Made by a program: the position numbers and the translations under genes. A stretch of DNA of 7,001 nt from Clostridia bacterium. GTDB taxonomy: Bacteria; Bacillota; Clostridia; Oscillospirales; Acutalibacteraceae. Below, piece by piece: positions 1 to 4,546 of this stretch (the first letter of the stretch is position 1; every line of letters begins with the position of its first letter). The stretch is from the NCBI GenBank assembly GCA_017615405.1, contig JAGAAE010000029.1:1-7001 (forward strand). Direction: 5' to 3'. The notes under the pieces were generated by a model. That model saw only the letters and a list, made by a program, of their open reading frames with translations, did no database searches and was not told the origin of the DNA.

Positions 1-485
1 CCTTCGGCGGTCATAGGTATGGTAATAAGTTCAAAGCCGAAGTATTGGGTTATACCGAAATGGCGGTCGTATCCGGGTGCCGGGCATAAAAACTTGCGGT
101 TTTTACAGAATATCCACGGGTCGCCGCCGAGACCGTGGGTCATTCCCTGCGAAACGGTATCAAACATCATTGTAAGCGATGAATTTCCGCCGACTATAAT
201 ACAATCTTCCGGCATTTCGAGGATCTCTGAAAAGAGTTTTTTTGCCGCATCTATACCGTCTAAACCGCCGTAATTACGGGCGTCGGCGCCGGTTTCAAGG
301 GTGAAATCGGTCTTTGAGGAAACGGTTTCCAGCATGGCGTTGCTGAGATCAAGATTATCGCTTCCCGGTTTTCCTCTTGACATATCAAGGCTTAAACCGA
401 GCCCCTTAAGTTTGCTGAATTCTTCCTTGACCGATGAAAATTCCGCGATTTGCACATCCTTTGACATTTCAGAATACTTTTTCAT
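1..485 (-). CDS. PLP-dependent aminotransferase, Rv3722c-like aspartate aminotransferase family (N-terminal part, cut by window edge)
   Basis: Reading the minus strand from an ATG at 483-485 gives 161 residues with no stop before the window edge. The product begins MKKYSEMSKD. It carries LDMSRGKPGSDNLDLS at about residues 33-48, NYGG at 71-74 and VGGNSS at 98-103, then GGDPW and PAPGYDRHFG (about 120-145). The SRGKP..LDLS opening and the PGYDRHF segment are typical of the aminotransferase family that includes mycobacterial Rv3722c, annotated as an aspartate aminotransferase. These cytosolic, PLP-dependent enzymes usually exceed 400 residues, so well over half, including the PLP lysine, lies left of the window. 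The start is supported by AGGAG at 494-498, eight bases upstream, and by a good promoter at 512-540. The gene is divergent from the DUF3343 gene. The family call is by recalled motif resemblance; substrate specificity cannot be judged from this part. Confidence 0.85.
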   Translation of the reverse strand, partial: MKKYSEMSKDVQIAEFSSVKEEFSKLKGLGLSLDMSRGKPGSDNLDLSNAMLETVSSKTDFTLETGADARNYGGLDGIDAAKKLFSEILEMPEDCIIVGGNSSLTMMFDTVSQGMTHGLGGDPWIFCKNRKFLCPAPGYDRHFGITQYFGFELITIPMTAE

Positions 486-511
486 AAGCTCAACTCCTAT
501 CAAGACAACTT

Positions 512-540
512 ATTATATTACTTTTCGGGCGATTTTGCAA
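512..540 (-). promoter_or_regulatory. Sigma-A-type promoter for the leftward aminotransferase gene
   Basis: On the minus strand a TTGCAA -35 element (535-540) is followed after exactly 17 bases by a perfect TATAAT -10 element (512-517). Transcription would begin near 505. That leaves a leader of about 20 nt holding the AGGAG site at 494-498 before the ATG at 485. The spacing and match are close to consensus; use in the cell is inferred. Confidence 0.7.
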
Positions 541-587
541 TAAAAAACATTTTAAATGCGAGTAATACGGCTTTTCGGGGACAAGTT

Positions 588-616
588 TTGTCATTTTGCG
601 TTTTGTTTCATAATAT
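588..616 (+). promoter_or_regulatory. Candidate promoter for the rightward DUF3343 gene
   Basis: TTGTCA (588-593) matches a -35 element at five of six positions. After 17 bases comes TAATAT (611-616); the overlapping hexamers CATAAT (609-614) and TATGAT (614-619) are better -10 matches but sit at 15 and 20 bp spacing. A start near 621-625 leaves a short leader before the GGAG at 638-641. A five-base inverted repeat, GACAA-gtt-TTGTC (580-592), overlaps the -35 box and could be an operator, though one this short may be chance. Confidence 0.45.
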
Positions 617-637
617 GATATTGGGCAGTGTAAAAAC

Positions 638-653
638 GGAGTTGATTTTTTTG
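638..653 (+). promoter_or_regulatory. Ribosome binding site that decides a TTG start
   Basis: CGGAG ending at 641 lies nine bases before TTG at 651-653. No comparable site precedes the in-frame ATG at 615, which also falls within the candidate -10 region, or the in-frame ATG at 588. The family-like part of the protein also begins right after this TTG. Confidence 0.65.
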
Positions 654-854
654 GAAAACAAGATCTCTGTCGGAAGTGTGACCTATGCCATAAAAGGCAG
701 GGACGTTTTAAGAAATAACGGCTTTAAGGTAAATATCGAACGAAAGCCCTCGAAAAGCTTAAGCGGTTGCGGATACGCCCTTAAATTCGTCGGCGACCCC
801 GACAAGGCAAAGGCGATACTTCAAAGCCACGGGATAAAAATCAAAGATATCTGA
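651..854 (+). CDS. DUF3343 family protein, putative Se/S carrier-like
   Basis: This is a 67-residue cytosolic protein with no signal peptide or membrane segment. It resembles DUF3343, a family of short proteins described as putative selenium/sulfur carrier-like. The visible family features are an N-terminal strand and helix (residues 5-23, ending at an RNNGF turn), a basic IERKPSKSL stretch, the motif SGCGYALKF (38-46) with the only cysteine at residue 40, and a C-terminal DPDKAKAILQSHGIKI helix-strand. The single conserved cysteine is the likely carrier residue; that role is inferred from the family and not shown here. The TTG start is chosen because of the GGAG at 638-641. The gene lies 65 bp upstream of a cysteine desulfurase-like gene on the same strand, which would be a natural sulfur or selenium donor. 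A YedF/TusA-like annotation is possible but less fitting. Confidence 0.78.
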   Translation: MENKISVGSVTYAIKGRDVLRNNGFKVNIERKPSKSLSGCGYALKFVGDPDKAKAILQSHGIKIKDI

Positions 855-860
855 AAATTA

Positions 861-887
861 AGGGTGTTGACGGTCGCCCGACACCCT
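861..887 (+). other. Intergenic hairpin between the DUF3343 and desulfurase genes
   Basis: AGGGTGTTG (861-869) pairs with CGACACCCT (879-887) over nine positions, one of them a G-U pair, with a nine-base loop. No run of T follows (the next bases are GTTACATAAAT), so a classical Rho-independent terminator is unlikely. It may be an mRNA processing, stabilising or partial attenuation hairpin. It overlaps a promoter-like sequence. Confidence 0.45.
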
Positions 888-897
888 GTTACATAAA
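867..897 (+). promoter_or_regulatory. Weak candidate promoter for the desulfurase-like gene
   Basis: TTGACG (867-872) matches the -35 consensus at five of six positions. A poor -10 region lies inside TACATAAAT (890-898): TACATA at 17 bp spacing, or CATAAA at 19 bp. A start near 903 would leave a leader of about 17 nt. The weak -10 makes this tentative; co-transcription with the DUF3343 gene is equally plausible. Confidence 0.25.
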
Positions 898-919
898 TAT
901 TTGAAAGAACGGTGGAAAA

Positions 920-2041
920 ATGATCTATCTTGACAATGCGGCGACGAGCGGAGTAAAACCGAAAGAGGTCAAAAACAGGGTCATATATTCCCTTGATAAT
1001 CTATGCGCTAATCCCGGCAGAGGCGGTCACAAGGCATCGTTGGCGGCGGCAGAGGCGGTCTATGAGGTAAGAGACAAGCTGTCCTCCTTTTTCGGCGCGG
1101 GCGGAGCCGAAAAGGTCGCGTTTACGGCGAATTGTACCCACGCGCTTAATTTTGTCATCAAAGGGGTGCTTAAAGCGGGGGATCACGCCGTCGTCTCGGA
1201 TCTTGAACATAACGCCGTTATGCGACCGCTGAAAGCGGTTACCGATAACGTATCGGTGGCGGAGGTTTCTTTTTTTGACGACGATAAAACGGCGGAAAGC
1301 TTCAAAAGCCTCATAAAAGACGATACCGGACTTGTCATCTGTACCGCCGCGTCGAACGTCACGGGGAAAATACTTCCGCTTAAAAAAATAGGGCGCATCT
1401 GCAAGGAAAAGGGCGTTCCCTTTTTGGTGGATGCGGCGCAGGGCGGCGGCGTTATCCCCATTGATATGAAGGAAATGAATATAGATTATCTGTGCCTTGC
1501 TCCCCACAAAGGATTTTATGCGCCGATGAGCACCGGGGTTCTGATCGCCGAAAAGAGTATCGGCAAAACCCTGATTGAGGGCGGGAACGGAACGGACTCT
1601 CTCTCACTTATTCAAAGCGCCGTTATGCCCGGCGGATTTGAGAGCGGGACGGTCGGTCTGCCGACCATCTGCGGAATAGGAGGAGGGGTCGATTTTGTAA
1701 ACCGCCGGGGGCGAAAAAACATATACGATCACGAAACGTCACTTATATCCCGCCTTTATGACAGACTTTCCTCGCTTGAAAAGGTGATATTTTATACGCC
1801 GCGACCCGAAAACGGCTCCTTTGCTCCCGTTTTATCCTTTAACGTTTCGGGCAAAAACTCCGAGGAGGTCGCCGCCACGCTTGACAGGCGAAATATTGCC
1901 GTCCGAGCGGGTTTTCACTGTGCAAAATCCGCCCACGAAAAGCTGAAAACGACCGACGTCGGCGCCGTCAGAGTTTCGCCCTCGATCTTTAACGGTATAA
2001 ACGAGATCGACTATTTATACGAAATAATCAAAAAAATTTAA
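920..2041 (+). CDS. Cysteine desulfurase-like protein, aminotransferase class V fold
   Basis: The 373-residue product is a PLP-dependent fold-type I enzyme of the class V (NifS/SufS-like) group. It best resembles the short-N-terminus subfamily modelled as TIGR01977. It opens with IYLDNAATS (2-10). Next come the LEHNAV histidine at 97, which stacks on PLP, the SNVTG asparagine at 146, VDAAQ with Asp171 and Gln174, and APHKG with Lys197 as the PLP Schiff-base lysine. The RAGFHCAKSAH segment places the catalytic cysteine at 334. All key residues are present, so the gene looks intact. The expected reaction is removal of sulfur from cysteine, or selenium from selenocysteine, with transfer via a Cys334 persulfide or selenide. 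The actual substrate of this subfamily is not established to my knowledge. The only upstream ribosome binding site is a modest GGTGG at 911-915. The preceding DUF3343 protein is a plausible acceptor. No SufU, IscU or selD is in view. Confidence 0.88.
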   Translation: MIYLDNAATSGVKPKEVKNRVIYSLDNLCANPGRGGHKASLAAAEAVYEVRDKLSSFFGAGGAEKVAFTANCTHALNFVIKGVLKAGDHAVVSDLEHNAVMRPLKAVTDNVSVAEVSFFDDDKTAESFKSLIKDDTGLVICTAASNVTGKILPLKKIGRICKEKGVPFLVDAAQGGGVIPIDMKEMNIDYLCLAPHKGFYAPMSTGVLIAEKSIGKTLIEGGNGTDSLSLIQSAVMPGGFESGTVGLPTICGIGGGVDFVNRRGRKNIYDHETSLISRLYDRLSSLEKVIFYTPRPENGSFAPVLSFNVSGKNSEEVAATLDRRNIAVRAGFHCAKSAHEKLKTTDVGAVRVSPSIFNGINEIDYLYEIIKKI

Positions 2042-2048
2042 AAAACCA

Positions 2049-2077
2049 TTGCCCGAATCCGACATTTATGTTATTAT
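2049..2077 (+). promoter_or_regulatory. Candidate promoter for the cdaA-cdaR operon
   Basis: TTGCCC (2049-2054) and TATTAT (2072-2077) are separated by 17 bases, within an AT-rich gap of 85 bp that has no evident terminator hairpin. The predicted start near 2084 gives a leader of roughly 40 nt before the GTG at 2127. The -10 matches at five of six positions and the -35 at four. Confidence 0.48.
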
Positions 2078-2126
2078 ATATATGTAATTGCTATTTTTAA
2101 TCAGTAAAAGAAAAGGAAGATGAAAA

Positions 2127-3050
2127 GTGACGGCATTTTTCAACAGAATATACAGCGCTATATATGCTCTGTTTGACCAGATAGTGTATGCCATAAAAGA
2201 AATACGCTTCTTCGACGTTATCGATATTATCGTCGTTGCATACCTGCTTTATAAGGCTCTTGTTTTTTTAAGAGAAACAAGGGCAGGTCAGCTCGTCAAG
2301 GGCATTGTCGTCATGCTCATATTATATGCGCTTGCCAATTGGTGGAAACTGTCGGTCCTGCAATGGATCCTCTCGGTCATCTTCAATTCCGCAATCGTAG
2401 TGTTCGTTATCATCTTCCAGCCCGAACTCCGGCGTATCCTTGAGCGCGTCGGGCAGACCAACTGGGGCGGTGGAAAAACCGGGACCGAAAGCGAAAGGCA
2501 CGTCATTGAATGCATCGAAAACGTCGGTAAAGCCGCAAGGCAGATGCAGGAAACAAAAACAGGCGCTTTGATAGTCTTTGAAAGAAAGACCCAACTCGGT
2601 GAAATAATAAATACGGGGACCATCCTTAACGCCGAATCTTCCGTTTCCATGATAACGAATATTTTCTATCCGAAGGCACCGCTTCACGACGGAGCGGTAA
2701 TCATAAGAGACGGAAGAATTTATGCCGCCGGGTGCATCCTTCCCCTTACCCAAAACCACAATCTTTCACAAAGTCTCGGAACGAGGCACCGTGCCGCTAT
2801 CGGTATGACCGAAAATTCGGACGCGGTCGTTCTGGTCGTCAGCGAAGAGACGGGCAATATCTCGATCGTCAGAAACGGCGAGATAAAGCGTAATTACAAC
2901 GGCGTTTCGGCGACAGAAGCCTTGTTGGAACTTTTGATCGAACACGACGGCGCCGGCGATAACAAAATCACGAAGAAAATAATGGCGATAAACCCATTCG
3001 GCAAAACGAAGGAAAGCGAGGAAGAAAAAAATGATAAAACTTCTGAGTAA
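2127..3050 (+). CDS. cdaA: Diadenylate cyclase CdaA (c-di-AMP synthase)
   Basis: CdaA condenses two ATP into cyclic di-AMP, a second messenger controlling potassium/osmolyte balance and cell wall homeostasis. Three membrane helices are visible at about residues 30-48, 57-71 and 76-97, followed by a linker helix and the DisA_N cyclase domain (about 105-272). Within it are GALIVFER (146-153), the DGA motif in PLHDGAVI (185-192, DGA 188-190) and GTRHRAAIG (218-226), with VSEETG at 238-243. DGA and RHR are the signature catalytic and ATP-binding motifs, so the enzyme should be active. The start is GTG, supported by AAGGAAG at 2113-2119. At 307 residues it is longer than the roughly 270 usual for the family. 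The excess is a charged, lysine/glutamate-rich tail after residue 275, whose DNA also carries the cdaR ribosome binding site. It overlaps cdaR by 20 nt, which suggests translational coupling. Confidence 0.97.
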   Translation: MTAFFNRIYSAIYALFDQIVYAIKEIRFFDVIDIIVVAYLLYKALVFLRETRAGQLVKGIVVMLILYALANWWKLSVLQWILSVIFNSAIVVFVIIFQPELRRILERVGQTNWGGGKTGTESERHVIECIENVGKAARQMQETKTGALIVFERKTQLGEIINTGTILNAESSVSMITNIFYPKAPLHDGAVIIRDGRIYAAGCILPLTQNHNLSQSLGTRHRAAIGMTENSDAVVLVVSEETGNISIVRNGEIKRNYNGVSATEALLELLIEHDGAGDNKITKKIMAINPFGKTKESEEEKNDKTSE

Positions 3051-4146
3051 TTTAACCTTCAAAAAACTCATCTATAATAAAAAATTCCTGATAGCCGTTT
3101 CGGTCATTATTTCGATCGTTATATGGTTTGTCGCCGCGATCGTCCGAAACCCCATCCGTGAAAAAACCTTTTCCGACGTCGTTGCAAGCATAACCCTTGA
3201 CGGGACCGCCGCCTCCGAAAAAAATCTTAAAATCATAAGTGACGTTTCCGAATACAGATTCAAGGTAACGGTCAAGGGTGCGACCCACGTCGTAAGCGGT
3301 ATGAGCAAGGATGCGTTTACGTTAAAAGCCGACGTTTCCGACATTACCGAGCCTAACGATCACTGCGTTTTGAAAATCGTCCCCGAAAAGCTCGACAGCC
3401 GCGAATATGAATTTGTTTCGATCGAGCCGTCTACGGTAACGGTGAAGATCGTCCGTTTCGCGGTCGACGAGTATGATCTGACCGCCGGAACGTCAAAGGC
3501 AATAGCAACCAACGTCGAAAACGGATTGATCGCCGAGTTACCGGTGCTGACCGATACAACGACCAACAAAATCAAGGTCACAGGTTCGACAACGGCGCTC
3601 GCAAAGATAAAATCGGTCGTCGCCGAGCCCGATTACGACGGTTCTGTCCTGACAGAGTCGAAAACCTTTGACGCTTACATAGTCATTTATACAAGCAGCG
3701 GTGACAATTCCGACGCAAGCGAAATACTTTATAAATACAATCTTGACGGAACGGTTGTGGATTCGACCGGAAACGTCGTCAAAAATCCCGAACTGACCCC
3801 CGAATTTACCAAAACAAAGGTGACGGTCAACATACTGAAAAAGGCCACCCTTCCCGTCACCCCCGTTTACGATAATCTTCCGTCCGACGTAAAAGAGAGC
3901 GATATCAACGCTACCGTTTCTCCCGACACCGTAACGGTCGTCGGTCCCCCCGACGTCATCTCAGGTCTTAAACAGATCTTTTTAGAGCCGATCGACTACA
4001 AATCCATTTCATCGGACTACACGAACCGTTCTTTCAAAAGAAAGGCAAAACTTGTGAGCGGCGTTATGATCTCTGAGGACGAAGATAACAAAACCACCTT
4101 CACCGTCAAGATCAAGAGTATCGCCGGAAACAGATACTATAAGTGA
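3031..4146 (+). CDS. cdaR: CdaR, YbbR-domain regulator of CdaA
   Basis: The 371-residue product has a short cytosolic N-terminus rich in lysine, one membrane helix (about residues 19-38, FLIAVSVIISIVIWFVAAIV) and then an extracytoplasmic region of beta-rich YbbR-like repeats. I can make out about three: roughly 44-143 (with VTVKG and IEPSTVTVKI), 146-268 (with KIKVTGSTTAL and a TKVTVNILK end) and 270-363 (with VSPDTVTVVGPPDVI). B. subtilis CdaR has four and is longer, so this is a shorter version. The family binds CdaA and modulates c-di-AMP synthesis. The start has a strong GAGGAAG at 3018-3024, six bases upstream and inside the cdaA coding region. The cdaA-cdaR pairing is the standard Firmicute arrangement; glmM, the usual third gene, does not follow. 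Confidence 0.93.
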   Translation: MIKLLSNLTFKKLIYNKKFLIAVSVIISIVIWFVAAIVRNPIREKTFSDVVASITLDGTAASEKNLKIISDVSEYRFKVTVKGATHVVSGMSKDAFTLKADVSDITEPNDHCVLKIVPEKLDSREYEFVSIEPSTVTVKIVRFAVDEYDLTAGTSKAIATNVENGLIAELPVLTDTTTNKIKVTGSTTALAKIKSVVAEPDYDGSVLTESKTFDAYIVIYTSSGDNSDASEILYKYNLDGTVVDSTGNVVKNPELTPEFTKTKVTVNILKKATLPVTPVYDNLPSDVKESDINATVSPDTVTVVGPPDVISGLKQIFLEPIDYKSISSDYTNRSFKRKAKLVSGVMISEDEDNKTTFTVKIKSIAGNRYYK

Positions 4147-4155
4147 TCTCATAAC

Positions 4156-4185
4156 AAAACATAATACCACCTTTCTGCATATAAT
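4156..4185 (+). promoter_or_regulatory. Candidate promoter for the 110-residue ORF and recD2
   Basis: A perfect TATAAT lies at 4180-4185. The -35 region is poor: AAAACA at 4156-4161, with 18 bp spacing. A start near 4191-4193 would give a leader of only about 10-12 nt beginning in the GGGGTGG ribosome binding site. Such a transcript would lack the 5' arm of the inverted repeat, so its ribosome site would be free. Confidence 0.38.
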
Positions 4186-4201
4186 GTAGCGGGGTGGTAT
4201 T
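4163..4201 (+). other. Long imperfect inverted repeat enclosing a -10 box and a ribosome binding site
   Basis: AATACCACC (4163-4171) is perfectly complementary to GGTGGTATT (4193-4201). Inside, two T-G pairs and one mismatch lead to a second stem, CTGCAT (4175-4180) with ATGTAG (4184-4189, one G-U), closed by an ATA loop. As RNA this makes a stem of about 18 positions. It could act as a terminator after cdaR, but the plus strand has only TATTTATG rather than a real T run. The 3' arm contains the ribosome binding site of the next gene and ends one base before its ATG. A DNA-level operator around the -10 box is also possible. Confidence 0.65.
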
Positions 4202-4205
4202 TATG
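4191..4205 (+). promoter_or_regulatory. Ribosome binding site within the inverted repeat, deciding an ATG start at 4203
   Basis: GGGGTGG (4191-4197) lies five bases before ATG at 4203. An in-frame GTG at 4194 overlaps this site and has no site of its own, so the ATG is preferred. The GGTGG part would be paired in the 4163-4201 hairpin. Confidence 0.55.
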
Positions 4206-4535
4206 ATTAAAATTATTCTTCTCGTTATTACCATTGCGCTCGCGTCGCTCGGTCTTACGGAGTTTATGTACGGAATGAGGATCTGCGCTTGGGCGCCGAA
4301 ATGCTCCGACTCGGCTACCGTTTTACTGCTCAGGGAAAACGACGCTTTGAATCAACTCGAATGCGCCATATTCAAGGCGAGATGGTTCGGCAGCCGTTAT
4401 TCGAGTTGCATTATCGCTCTTACCGACGGCATAAGTGAAGAGACCCTCAAAAAATGCTATGCGCTTACCGAGGACACCGAGGTCGTCCTTGTGCCGATAA
4501 AATATTTTGAAAACGTAATAAATGCGGTTTTATAA
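4203..4535 (+). CDS. Unrecognised small protein with one N-terminal membrane segment
   Basis: The 110-residue product matches no family I can name. Residues 1-20 (MIKIILLVITIALASLGLTE) form a hydrophobic segment that could be a membrane anchor or an uncleaved signal; no lipobox or clear cleavage site is visible. The rest looks like a small soluble alpha/beta domain: VLLLREND (40-47), a helix around 48-60, the strand SCIIALTDG (68-76), the helix SEETLKKCYALTE (78-90) and the strand VVLVPIKYF (94-102). Five cysteines (28, 34, 54, 69, 85) are spread through it without a CxxC metal motif. The gene sits 11 bp upstream of recD2 and 56 bp after cdaR, so it is probably co-transcribed with recD2. The normal-looking codon use and ribosome site argue that it is real. 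Function is unknown. Confidence 0.72.
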   Translation: MIKIILLVITIALASLGLTEFMYGMRICAWAPKCSDSATVLLLRENDALNQLECAIFKARWFGSRYSSCIIALTDGISEETLKKCYALTEDTEVVLVPIKYFENVINAVL

Positions 4536-4546
4536 AACGGAGGACT

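Noticed and set aside
19..543. Two plus-strand open frames (19-273 and 301-543)
   Set aside because: They are antisense to the aminotransferase, whose minus-strand reading gives family motifs, a good ribosome site and a strong promoter.
588..650. Upstream extension of the DUF3343 gene to ATG 588 or ATG 615
   Set aside because: No ribosome site precedes either ATG, the extension overlaps the likely promoter, and the added residues do not look like the family.
861..887. Rho-independent terminator after the DUF3343 gene
   Set aside because: The stem is reasonable but no T run follows, so it is listed only as a hairpin.
1001..1507. Long minus-strand open frame of 168 codons inside the desulfurase-like gene
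   Set aside because: It lies opposite a gene with intact catalytic motifs, its product is arginine-rich and resembles no family, and no ribosome site or promoter was evident.
4194..4202. GTG start at 4194 for the 110-residue protein
   Set aside because: It overlaps the ribosome site and hairpin arm and has no site of its own; ATG 4203 has GGGGTGG at a usable distance.
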